From the NCBI RefSeq assembly GCF_000972845.2, contig NW_020859554.1:1-64000 (forward strand): 64,000 nucleotides of DNA, given 5' to 3'. The notes under the pieces are model-generated. The model was not told the DNA's origin. It worked only from the letters and a program-made list of their open reading frames with translations, and ran no database searches. Positions 56,601 to 59,485 of the stretch are shown here, piece after piece. Each line of letters starts with the position of its first letter. Position 1 is the stretch's first letter. The translations under genes and the position numbers were made by a program. The stretch comes from Larimichthys crocea (lineage: Eukaryota > Chordata > Actinopteri > Sciaenidae).

Positions 56601-59485
56601 GTTTCGCAGTTTAAAATGCCTAAACAGCCGAAACCCCAGCCAGCCCCGGCTCCCCTGCCCAGTCGGAAATCCTCGGTCCCGGTTGCAGCTCCGCCGGCAC
56701 TGCCCGTGCAAGTTGTCTACAACCAGGCCAGGAAGAGGAAGAGAGCGGCCTGACCACCCCTCTCTTCACCGGTGATGCAGCTGGACATTCCCCGTTCTCC
56801 AGCTCCACCCATTTGGCTTTCGAGCGTGCACCTGGAGGCCCACCATGCCCCCATCTCTCGGCTGCCACGGACCGTGCCAGAGCGAACCGGGAGAAACAGA
56901 CATTTGAAGGCAGAGGGTTCAGCAGTTGCCCCTCTCTCATGTCCACAAGCACGCACGTTCACACAAATTTTCGAAAATAAAATAAAATGTGTCCCGGTGT
57001 CACATCCAGGCCGATGGCCGAGGGCGCAGCTAACAAAAGCCAAATGTGTCAAAATAAACAACGCAGTGGCGGCACCCGCTGTCCCCCCTCGGCAGAAAGC
57101 CACAGCTTTCCCTGTGGTAGGGGCTGTGTGGCCCCCGTCGCTGCGCTGTTCCCCCGGGCAGAAATGCTCAGCGGCACCCGGGGGTCATGTCACTATTCGC
57201 ACCAAGAGAGGGCGCCACTGCACCACGGTTGGGGCCTCTCACGGTGGAGGGGTGGCGGTGTGTGTCCACTCTCTCCCCCAGATGGGAGAGATGGGCCGCG
57301 CTCCCAGCTCCGTCCTGGGTGTTAGACAATTTCGCGGGGATACAGGCTGCAGCTCGCTGCCGTTCCCCCACGATTCGACGGTTTAATACACACCCAGGCT
57401 CAGGGAGTCAGCTCGTGTTTTACAGGAGGAAGTCCTCTCACTGATAAACAAAGGAGCAATCTGTGTCGTACCTCCCGCACAGTGTCAGAGCGGTTTTTAC
57501 TCCAGGTATTTTCTGGTCCCCAAACGGGAGGGTTATTCGCCCTATCCTGGATCTACGTGCTCTGAACAAATATCTCAGGAAATACAAGTTCAGGATGCTA
57601 ATGCACGCATCCCTGCTGCGCCTTGTGCGACAGAGTGATTGGTTCACTTCTGTTGATCTGAAAGCCGCGTATTTCCACATCCCGATCTATCTTCCCCACA
57701 GAAAGTATCTGAGATTTGCTTTCTAGGGGATCTGGTACGAGTACCGCATGCTCCCTTTTGGTCTGTTTTTAAGTCCAAGGGTGTTTGTGCGGTGCACGGA
57801 AGCGGCAATCTTTCTGGGATTATCCCTGGATTCTGTGACTTTCACAGCGCGCCTCTCAGCGGACCGAGTGAAAGCTTTCAGGGCATGTCTCGCGCTTTTT
57901 CATCCAGGCAAATCTGTTCAATTCAGATTGTGTCTTCGGTTACTTGGGCTGATGGCCTCTGCCATTCTCGTAGTCCATCTTGGCCGCCTCTGCATGAGGG
58001 AATTCCAGTTTTGGGTGGCCTCATGCGGGCTGGATCCCGAGCGTCATGGCGCACGGAGAGTGTTGGTCACACTGGGTTGCGCCAGGCGCTGCACCACTGG
58101 CGAGCCCCGTCCTTTCTGACCCACGGGGTGCCCATGGGTTCCATCCTGTCCAGGAAGGTGGTCACTACGGACGTCAGCCTGACAGGTTGGGGCAGGATTC
58201 ACGAGGGCCAGTCTGTGAGGGGCCGCTGGGGTGTGGACCTCCAGCGGTCTCACATAAATTTTCTGGAACTTTCAGTTCTGAGTAATATGAGTGAGATGTC
58301 TCACCAGACAACCCTTCTTGCTTGCGCGAGTGAGAAGAGGTGCTTTTCTTGAATGACGTGGTGCCGTCCGCATGGGCTGTTTAAGGTAGGTGGTACTACC
58401 GGGAGCGGACGGACACGTTTCACCAGCCAATTAGGATTGGCGTAATGAGATTAATGCTTCTGAGTTCTGCAGCAGGGGCATGCATCCCCATAGTGAGACA
58501 TCTCACTCATATTACTCAGAGAACCGGGGTTATGTAAATAACCTAAAGTTTTATTAGCAGAGGGCAGGTTGGCTGGGACCGACATACAACATAAAATAAA
58601 TATCCTTCATCGAGAAACTATGATGGCCATGAAACACTCAGCTCAACATGCTGAACTCCATGGAAGAGGACATTAACTGGCAGTAACTGTAGATATAACG
58701 GGCTAATTTTAAGGTAAAAAAATCATAACGATTCTTATTCCAAGGTGATTATACTTTATTAAAAACATAGTTATAATTATCATTTTCAGTTTTTGTAATA
58801 TTATGTAAATATAGACCGAAACATCTTCAAACATCACATGTTCAGGTTCTTTGTAACTCTAAATATGTTTCTGCTCTCCCCATCATCATGATAATTTTTG
58901 ATGATTTAGATGACGATGTAGAAGGAATGTTGAAGGAAACACTTGTTGAAGGTCCAGTGTTCCCTATCTATGTTTTCATTAGTATGTATGATCCCTATGA
59001 TAACACTCTTCTTTTTTTGTTACCTTCAGAATAATTCTTTTACAACACTGTTGAATCTTTAGAGGCCACCGTCGAGCCGTTTTGAAGCACCCATGTGCTC
59101 TAACCCTATAACCATATAACACATCACATGTCCATTTCCACTGCTCATAAAGCACAAGGATATAATATTTTCAGTGTTCAATGTACAACTTTACTTTACA
59201 ACAAGTTATCTTACCTGTCTTTACATATTTATGGTGATTGTTTCAACATTATTGAATGATACACATTATATATTATCCCTTATCTCGTGACAACTTTTAC
59301 TGTGCTTTCTGTGTCTAGCATTGAGTGTTTCAGTGGAGGAGAGTGACTGCAGAGTGCTGGTAGAAGAAGAACTGAGGCTCAAGCTGCTAGAGGTCAGCCA
59401 GCTGAGGAGAGACATTGATGAGCTAAGAAAAAGCATGTCAGATTGCTATGCTCAGTATATGGGTGACAGCTGTGTCTCCCAGTGA
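9726..59485 (+). CDS. cep85l: cep85l, centrosomal protein 85-like (13 coding exons)
   Basis: CEP85L is a coiled-coil centrosomal/pericentriolar protein; human mutations affect neuronal migration. I join exons 9726-9774, 12053-12214, 28915-29777, 30650-30735, 36204-36321, 36418-36570, 37432-37584, 39846-40000, 40120-40237, 40331-40381, 42644-42745, 49833-50016 and 59319-59485. All introns are GT-AG, phases agree and the sum is 2,361 nt. The order is an N-terminal SDSGDTGIG motif, a low-complexity serine-rich region, a long coiled coil (about residues 370-670) and the conserved C-terminal [14 protein letters not shown] and LRRDIDELR segments. The paralogue CEP85 has [13 protein letters not shown] and fits less well. 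One exon matching human residues around [20 protein letters not shown] is missing between exons 10 and 11. Introns are heavily loaded with transposons. No AATAAA was seen within about 500 bp after the stop. Confidence 0.93.
10109..10207 (+). other. Unassigned candidate terminal exon
   Basis: After a pyrimidine-rich acceptor (GTGAACTTCACAG) there is a 32-codon frame beginning [18 protein letters not shown] and ending LMKLQECEK before TAA. Composition looks coding. It is out of phase with cep85l exon 1, since joining there gives an early stop, and I do not recognise the family. It may be a relic exon of another gene or chance. Confidence 0.25.
10640..11700 (+). mobile_element. Rex1-like LINE fragment, split by an antisense insertion
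   Basis: Before 10,848 the frame gives [15 protein letters not shown]. From about 11,268 it resumes with [20 protein letters not shown] and YRTNR, then [19 protein letters not shown] and [20 protein letters not shown]. These are consecutive Rex1 RT segments, so the 10,849-11,267 block is a later insertion. Frameshifts elsewhere make it inactive. Confidence 0.75.
10849..11267 (-). mobile_element. LINE 3' end carrying a copy of the cep85l intron 2/exon 3 junction
   Basis: On the minus strand, 11,267 to about 11,055 is an L2 3' UTR ending AAAATTGAATTGAAAAATTG. It is followed without a break by GAATATCTCCCTGGAGCTGA and about 200 bp nearly identical to 28,738-28,958. That stretch includes the splice acceptor (CTTCCTACAG) and about 43 nt of exon 3. 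The same LINE-tail/flank junction exists at 28,740. The simplest reading is retrotransposition with 3' transduction of host sequence; an inverted local duplication is the alternative. Confidence 0.85.
12053..12214 (+). CDS. cep85l: cep85l exon 2
   Basis: The acceptor is TTGTTGTTTTAG and the donor GAAG|GTAGGA. The decisive match is [20 protein letters not shown], where human has [20 protein letters not shown]. It enters and leaves in phase 1. The preceding residues ([17 protein letters not shown]) are poorly conserved, as expected for this N-terminal region. Confidence 0.92.
12215..12940. other. Intron 2 start, no feature recognised
   Basis: AT-rich intronic sequence. A stretch from about 12,500 has an LTR-like or MITE-like composition, but I found no paired termini or coding remains. 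Confidence 0.4.
12945..13240. repeat. Unclassified interspersed repeat with poly-C end
   Basis: The block with TGAACTGGCACCTTCTCAGC and GGCCACCCTCTGGTGCCAAG resembles the one at 33,660-33,850 (TGAACTGGCACCTCTTCAGC, GGCCACCCTCCGGTTCCCAA). The two therefore belong to one dispersed family. A run of about 22 C residues ends this copy at 13,217-13,238. Confidence 0.6.
13495..13890 (-). mobile_element. LINE 3' end with (AATTG)n-type tail
   Basis: The minus strand carries an 80-codon frame ending [20 protein letters not shown], a 3' UTR, and the tail CAATAAAGCTGAATTGAATT. It may belong to the same insertion as the RT remains at 15.6-16.6 kb, which lie upstream on the same strand. Confidence 0.55.
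13891..15600. other. Repeat-derived, family not identified
   Basis: It contains an (AAT)n tract at 14,670-14,730 and GTAGCGGCGTATAGTCCGGA at about 14,643, which looks like a DNA-transposon end without a found partner. A minus-strand frame at 15,107-15,415 contains [13 protein letters not shown], which may be the C-terminus of the LINE at 15.6-16.6 kb. No host exon seen. Confidence 0.35.
15620..16620 (-). mobile_element. Tx1/L1-like LINE reverse transcriptase, decayed
   Basis: Reading the minus strand through frameshifts gives ordered RT blocks: [19 protein letters not shown], the STQSGI segment of the KAFDSIWH motif, [20 protein letters not shown] and LNAYSLQMI at the shifted YADD box. [10 protein letters not shown] then appears near 15,740. 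The order fits one element. Numerous stops make it inactive. Confidence 0.7.
16800..17035. repeat. (CTGT)n/(TC)n compound microsatellite
   Basis: Alternating CTGT and TTTCTCTCACTG blocks of cryptic tandem structure. The long CLSVCLS open frames across it are repeat artefacts. Confidence 0.95.
17050..17508 (-). mobile_element. 3' LTR of Gmr1-like gypsy element (approximate inner limit)
   Basis: On the minus strand the pol region ends, a purine tract AATGGGTGGGAG (17,509-17,520) follows, and then TGTTACGTGTATAGG begins. This is the usual polypurine-tract/TG start of a 3' LTR. A (GA)27-like run lies inside it at 17,310-17,363. The far end is not certain; a TGTG near 17,054 on the plus strand is a candidate. 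Confidence 0.6.
17560..19011 (-). mobile_element. Gmr1-like gypsy pol: integrase C-terminus, RT, RNase H
   Basis: The frame begins after a single in-frame TAA at 19,018-19,020. It carries a GPY/F-type integrase tail ([20 protein letters not shown]) and then RT. RT blocks are [60 protein letters not shown] and [12 protein letters not shown] with an intact YLDD. After 17,929 a deletion removes the connection region. RNase H remains appear as [14 protein letters not shown] and [21 protein letters not shown] following integrase is the reverse of ordinary Ty3/gypsy elements. Confidence 0.85.
19018..20058 (-). mobile_element. Gmr1-like gypsy pol: protease end and integrase
   Basis: The 346-codon frame starts inside a retropepsin-like C-terminus ([20 protein letters not shown]), passes a linker and reaches integrase. 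A deletion joins [13 protein letters not shown], just before the zinc-binding part, directly to [20 protein letters not shown] near the end of the catalytic core. Most of the DDE core is therefore missing. The element is cut at about 20,058, where the L2 LINE begins, and no 5' LTR or gag is found. Confidence 0.82.
22109..22393 (-). mobile_element. LINE/SINE 3'-tail repeat, copy 4, nested in L2
   Basis: Starts AATCAAATCAAATCAATTTT and continues with the full conserved block. It interrupts the L2 RT between GGACTTTGCAGCTAA and AAAGAGCTCATAGTACC. Part of the host RT was lost at the site. Confidence 0.85.
22499..25878 (+). mobile_element. Nearly full-length L2-group LINE nested in another L2
   Basis: About 3.4 kb. 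An N-terminal basic segment precedes the endonuclease ([50 protein letters not shown]). RT follows ([54 protein letters not shown]). Near 24,805 a small deletion removes the usual GVPQGS box and shifts the frame. The second frame carries [14 protein letters not shown] with the catalytic YADD. The 3' end is GGGCTGTATAAATAAAGTAC followed by (ATTTAC)n. The long first frame appears to start at 22,448 only because host L2 codons read into it. Confidence 0.9.
26191..28536 (+). mobile_element. Rolling-circle-like (HINE/Helentron-type) element, copy C1
   Basis: It starts TGAGTGTGCGTGCAAGG and ends CACACTCAAAATTTCTTTAG-AAATTTTCTAG. The ends share the subterminal inverted repeat TGAGTGTG/CACACTCA. A perfect 9-bp stem (AAAATTTCT/AGAAATTTT) abuts a terminal CTAG. 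The inside holds a (CA)n tract and a 14-bp minisatellite and has no protein-coding frame. Flanks AGTTTATAGT and TAGTTAATGATTTG correspond to the continuous AGTTTATAGTTAGTTGATG in the L2 copy at 11,170-11,190 (minus), so insertion was clean with no target duplication. These traits fit non-autonomous Helentrons; the assignment is inference. Confidence 0.72.
27600..28340 (+). repeat. 14-bp minisatellite inside C1
   Basis: Unit AACATGCTAATG(C/T)T is repeated dozens of times. Every 60-120 bp it is interrupted by a CTGCTAGCGCATCA-like spacer, giving a higher-order pattern. Shorter arrays occupy the same place in copies C2 (about 45,285-45,570) and C3 (about 48,590-48,990). Confidence 0.95.
28915..29777 (+). 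CDS. cep85l: cep85l exon 3 (large N-terminal exon)
   Basis: The acceptor is TCTTCCTACAG and the donor TTG|GTGAGT. It encodes 287 residues. Conserved points are [14 protein letters not shown] (human HSTSSGTLSFKPS), [40 protein letters not shown] and [15 protein letters not shown]. It is rich in serine, glycine and proline, and probably disordered before the coiled coil. It begins 175 bp after the L2 tail. Its first 43 nt are duplicated in antisense at about 10,850-10,892. Confidence 0.96.
30650..30735 (+). CDS. cep85l: cep85l exon 4
   Basis: Between TGTTCTCAG and AG|GTATTG it encodes [20 protein letters not shown] then RQKELEIDR, matching human [16 protein letters not shown], the start of the coiled coil. 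It enters in phase 0 and leaves in phase 2. A long inverted-repeat element begins only 16 bp after the donor. Confidence 0.93.
30752..33361. mobile_element. 2.6-kb element with ~350-bp terminal inverted repeats
   Basis: The left arm runs from about 30,752 to 31,108 and the right arm, as its reverse complement, from about 33,017 to 33,361. Outer ends read TATGGGCTG and CAGCCCATA, followed by ATATGTGCCACCAGAAACTG. The arms are dense in AATTTGAAT-type words. The centre has no transposase that I recognise and holds a nested L2/tail fragment. No clear target duplication: flanks are GGACACAC and TCACACCC. The superfamily is not assigned. Confidence 0.88.
32068..32262 (-). mobile_element. L2 3' end fused to tail repeat, nested
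   Basis: The minus strand reads the L2 3' UTR (AAGACTTTCCTTTTTGATAA, GGCTGGCTCAGGTCATCCCT) and then the TGTATAGCCC tail. This junction shows that the tail family is the 3' end of an L2-group LINE or of a SINE that borrowed it. Confidence 0.7.
33640..33860. repeat. Unclassified interspersed repeat, second copy
   Basis: Shares the TGAACTGGCACC and GGCCACCCTC blocks with 12,945-13,240. No coding remains. Confidence 0.55.
34650..34826 (+). mobile_element. LINE/SINE 3'-tail repeat, copy in sense
   Basis: From TTCCACCTTTTTTCCCTGTT to AAATAAAATTGATTTGATTT, the only sense copy in the window. It ends in (GATTT)n, which defines the 3' end. Confidence 0.85.
34939..35784. mobile_element. hAT (Charlie-like) MITE with 8-bp target duplication
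   Basis: Starts CAGGGGTCGGCAACCTTT and ends GGGTTGCCGACCCATG. The duplication ACCTAGGC is perfect at 34,931-34,938 and 35,785-35,792. It is 846 bp, with no transposase frame. Confidence 0.93.
35840..35897. repeat. (ACG)n/(ACA)n microsatellite
   Basis: Pure ACG triplets with one AAG change, passing into ACA triplets. Confidence 0.95.
35930..36040 (+). mobile_element. Tc1-like transposase N-terminal fragment
   Basis: In one frame it reads [20 protein letters not shown] followed by [12 protein letters not shown], the paired-like helix-turn-helix of Tc1 transposases. Both sides are lost. Confidence 0.8.
36204..36321 (+). CDS. cep85l: cep85l exon 5
   Basis: The acceptor is TGTGTTTCAG and the donor [29 protein letters not shown] aligns with human [20 protein letters not shown]. 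It enters in phase 2 and ends in phase 0. The tail [11 protein letters not shown] is less conserved, so the exact donor is less certain than the acceptor. Confidence 0.9.
36418..36570 (+). CDS. cep85l: cep85l exon 6
   Basis: 51 codons in phase 0. Acceptor TTCTTCTAAAG, donor [32 protein letters not shown] aligns with human [20 protein letters not shown], and RKLEEK with KKLEEK. Coiled coil. Confidence 0.92.
36687..37383 (-). mobile_element. Internally deleted Tc1 element filling intron 6
   Basis: Both ends carry a ~65-bp inverted repeat (CAGTACTGTACAAAGG and, reversed, CAGCACAGTGCAAAAG, both then TT.AGGCAGGT). TA dinucleotides flank it. The minus strand retains the transposase C-terminus: [20 protein letters not shown] with [11 protein letters not shown] before it. 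The N-terminal and DDE parts are gone. It ends 48 bp before exon 7. Confidence 0.9.
37432..37584 (+). CDS. cep85l: cep85l exon 7
   Basis: 51 codons in phase 0. Acceptor TTTTATCAACAG, donor CAG|GTACAC. The most conserved exon: [20 protein letters not shown] and [20 protein letters not shown] match human CEP85L nearly residue for residue. Confidence 0.97.
37585..39845. other. Intron 7
   Basis: Mostly unremarkable. A dispersed-repeat block lies at about 38,345-38,470 (GATAGACTTTACTGATCCCA). (AAT)n lies near 38,710. A probable hAT terminus, CGACTAATCGTGGCAGCCCTAA, ends near 39,085 with no partner found. Confidence 0.5.
39846..40000 (+). CDS. cep85l: cep85l exon 8 (tandem NAGNAG acceptor)
   Basis: [20 protein letters not shown] and later [12 protein letters not shown] match the human NKNLQEALIDTEKKL and KKEKELVTTVQ region. 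The acceptor is CTCAGCAG, so splicing at 39,846 or 39,849 would include or omit one glutamine. The donor GG|GTACAT leaves phase 2. Confidence 0.93.
40070..40113. repeat. (CT)n serving as polypyrimidine tract of exon 9
   Basis: About 22 CT dinucleotides end six bases before the acceptor (GTAAAG, 40,114-40,119). No other pyrimidine tract lies between it and the AG. Confidence 0.9.
40120..40237 (+). CDS. cep85l: cep85l exon 9
   Basis: [20 protein letters not shown] followed by [10 protein letters not shown] aligns with human [20 protein letters not shown] and KQLQNENDNL. It enters in phase 2 and ends AGG|GTAGCA in phase 0. Confidence 0.95.
40331..40381 (+). CDS. cep85l: cep85l exon 10
   Basis: A 17-codon exon, [17 protein letters not shown], between CCCACCAG and GCG|GTACGG, phase 0 on both sides. 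It aligns with human IIDSQQDEIDRMILEIQ. The next human exon has no visible counterpart before 42,644. Confidence 0.88.
40741..41636 (-). mobile_element. Rex1 LINE: endonuclease and RT linker
   Basis: The minus strand reads [55 protein letters not shown] and [11 protein letters not shown] (endonuclease). After a frame break it gives [20 protein letters not shown] and [12 protein letters not shown]. It is a fragment with the RT core missing. Confidence 0.85.
41860..42310 (+). mobile_element. L1-type LINE RT fragment
   Basis: Across frames: [46 protein letters not shown], and [20 protein letters not shown] near 42,160-42,225. These are the early RT blocks of fish L1 elements. Frame breaks are frequent. 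Confidence 0.75.
42644..42745 (+). CDS. cep85l: cep85l probable exon 11
   Basis: A 34-codon segment (starts [17 protein letters not shown], ends IPCGDFPQ) lies between TTTGTTAG and CAG|GTATAA. Phase 0 on both sides fits exons 10 and 12. The residues are not obviously like the human exon, which is variable here, so the call rests on splice signals and phase. Confidence 0.6.
43110..43336 (-). mobile_element. Possible L1 C-terminal piece
   Basis: The minus-strand frame contains [14 protein letters not shown], similar to a motif near the C-terminus of fish L1 ORF2. It would be the downstream continuation of the L1 RT at 45,780-46,080, separated by the C2 insertion. Weak evidence. Confidence 0.35.
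43337..45779 (+). mobile_element. Rolling-circle-like element, copy C2, with head array
   Basis: Begins with seven or eight 47-50-bp 'head' modules (43,337-43,706), then the same body as C1 (CTACTCCTCCCAGAGTTTTT, ACGACCGGCTCGGCCGGGAA, a (CA)n tract at 44,595-44,681, a short 14-bp minisatellite). It ends with AGGCACACTCAAAATTTC, the hairpin and CTAT. The 3' TCAGGCACACTCAA is the exact reverse complement of TTGAGTGTGCCTGA found in the heads. No coding frame. Confidence 0.75.
45780..46080 (-). mobile_element. L1 LINE RT fragment
   Basis: The minus strand reads [18 protein letters not shown], with [12 protein letters not shown] about 25 residues before it, equivalent to the FNIALEPLA...YADDVLLFL blocks of L1. 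It is broken by C2 on its 3' side. Confidence 0.7.
46267..46997 (-). mobile_element. Non-autonomous hAT element encoding a BED zinc-finger remnant
   Basis: Terminal repeats are TAGGGTTGTC/GACAACCCTA, with the perfect 8-bp duplication GAGCTAAT at 46,259-46,266 and 46,998-47,005. A minus-strand frame (46,611-46,808) has a BED finger: [14 protein letters not shown], then the CKQCFKAV pair and [10 protein letters not shown] histidines. The catalytic hATC region is absent. It sits in a common dispersed repeat, whose halves lie at 46,110-46,258 and 47,006-47,260. Confidence 0.9.
47305..49297 (+). mobile_element. Rolling-circle-like element, copy C3, with hairpin array
   Basis: Head array at 47,305-47,705, including three different adjacent hairpins, then the shared body without the (CA)n tract, a 14-bp minisatellite at 48,590-48,990, and repeated 3' ends. 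AAAATTTCTGCAGGAATTTT-CTAG at about 49,088, AAAATTTCTTCAGAAATTTT at about 49,179 and AAAATTTCTTTATAAATTTT-CTAG at about 49,275 each follow a CACTC-type subterminal repeat. A short segment, TCGGTTCAATGATTGGAAAT, is duplicated at 48,248 and 48,289. Confidence 0.72.
49298..49687 (+). mobile_element. Deleted copy C4 of the same family, end to end with C3
   Basis: Lacks a head. It starts at the body word CGTCTTCCGTTTCTTCC and jumps to the (CA)n tract (49,455-49,513). It ends GGCACACTCAAAATTTC, hairpin, TTCTAG. It abuts the last 3' end of C3 directly. Confidence 0.7.
49833..50016 (+). CDS. cep85l: cep85l exon 12
   Basis: The acceptor is TTCCCTTTTAG and the donor AAAT|GTAAGT, entering in phase 0 and leaving in phase 1. 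[20 protein letters not shown] then [17 protein letters not shown] matches human [20 protein letters not shown] and [17 protein letters not shown]. The KEPN residues favour CEP85L over CEP85. Confidence 0.96.
50150..50325 (+). repeat. DIRS left inverted terminal repeat
   Basis: From GTGTCTCACTATGGGATGCA to GGCACCACGTCATTCAA it is the reverse complement of 58,350-58,502 with few differences. The outermost 35-40 bp are more diverged. Confidence 0.9.
50489..50680 (+). repeat. 94-bp tandem duplication in DIRS leader
   Basis: CCTCACCACGGCTGTTCGAG occurs at about 50,493 and again at about 50,587. Both are followed by a block with CACCAGCTAATCTCT and AGTTAGCACACCAG. It precedes the gag start codon. 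Confidence 0.85.
50705..51142 (+). mobile_element. DIRS gag-like ORF, first part
   Basis: The ATG at 50,705 opens [14 protein letters not shown] cysteine-rich block follows ([36 protein letters not shown]), then an acidic segment ([20 protein letters not shown]). This layout is typical of fish DIRS ORF1. The frame is cut by the LTR insertion at 51,142 and its continuation at 55,682 is in the same frame. Confidence 0.85.
51143..55677 (+). mobile_element. Probable solo LTR (TG...CA) with 4-bp duplication, carrying Rex3
   Basis: Starts TGTCAAGTAAGTTG and ends GGGATCTAACA. GGAC flanks it on both sides (51,139-51,142 and 55,678-55,681). Without the nested Rex3 it is about 1.54 kb. TATAAGAGCC at about 51,677 and CAATAAATATA at about 55,220 could be promoter and polyadenylation signals, giving the plus orientation. 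No gag or pol is visible. A truncated LTR element rather than a strict solo LTR is possible. Confidence 0.7.
52130..55108 (-). mobile_element. Rex3 (RTE-clade) LINE, almost full length
   Basis: The 12-bp target duplication AGCCTTCGTACC lies at 52,118-52,129 and 55,109-55,120. On the minus strand the endonuclease starts [22 protein letters not shown] blocks are [32 protein letters not shown] and [16 protein letters not shown]. The C-terminus is [15 protein letters not shown] and [19 protein letters not shown]. The 3' end has the Rex3 GATAAGCGGAAGAAAACGGA tail. At least six frameshifts, and a deletion removes the RT segment before the GCPLSP box. Long plus-strand frames here are antisense shadows. 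Confidence 0.95.
55682..56752 (+). mobile_element. DIRS gag-like ORF, second part
   Basis: Continues the frame of 50,705-51,142 with [20 protein letters not shown]. It meets a TAG near 55,838 and goes on [20 protein letters not shown] and [21 protein letters not shown] frameshift near 56,560 leads to a basic C-terminus ([13 protein letters not shown]) ending at 56,752. All are recognisable DIRS gag segments. Confidence 0.8.
57290..58290 (+). mobile_element. DIRS RT and partial RNase H, active site deleted
   Basis: RT blocks [18 protein letters not shown] and [16 protein letters not shown], then a stop, then [20 protein letters not shown]. The next expected piece, with the catalytic YLDD, is missing: EAA passes straight to [16 protein letters not shown]. 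RNase H starts [20 protein letters not shown] and stops after [13 protein letters not shown]. The protein cannot be functional. Confidence 0.88.
58325..58545 (-). repeat. DIRS right inverted terminal repeat and inner complementary segment
   Basis: The inverted partner of 50,150-50,325. Just inside it, at 58,278-58,304, CTGAGTAATATGAGTGAGAT is the reverse complement of the outer edge at 58,499-58,525. This fits the internal complementary region known from DIRS elements. Confidence 0.85.
59319..59485 (+). CDS. cep85l: cep85l exon 13 (last coding exon)
   Basis: The acceptor is TTCTGTGTCTAG. It completes the phase-1 codon from exon 12. [20 protein letters not shown] then [10 protein letters not shown] and TGA match human [20 protein letters not shown] and QDMGDNCITQ, including the C-terminal residue. 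The stop is at 59,483-59,485. Confidence 0.96.

Larger units (their letters stand above)
50113..58550 (+). mobile_element. DIRS-like retrotransposon, interrupted and internally deleted
   Basis: Inverted terminal repeats flank a gag-like ORF, an RT and part of RNase H, all on the plus strand and in the same sense as cep85l. DIRS elements use a tyrosine recombinase and have inverted rather than direct terminal repeats. The recombinase ORF is missing here: sequence passes from RNase H straight to the inner end of the right repeat. The element is split by an LTR (51,143-55,677), which itself contains a Rex3. It is defective. Confidence 0.88.

Noticed and set aside
56717..57386. Overlapping frames on both strands between DIRS gag and RT
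   Set aside because: They match no domain. The region corresponds to the degenerate gag-pol linker of the DIRS element.
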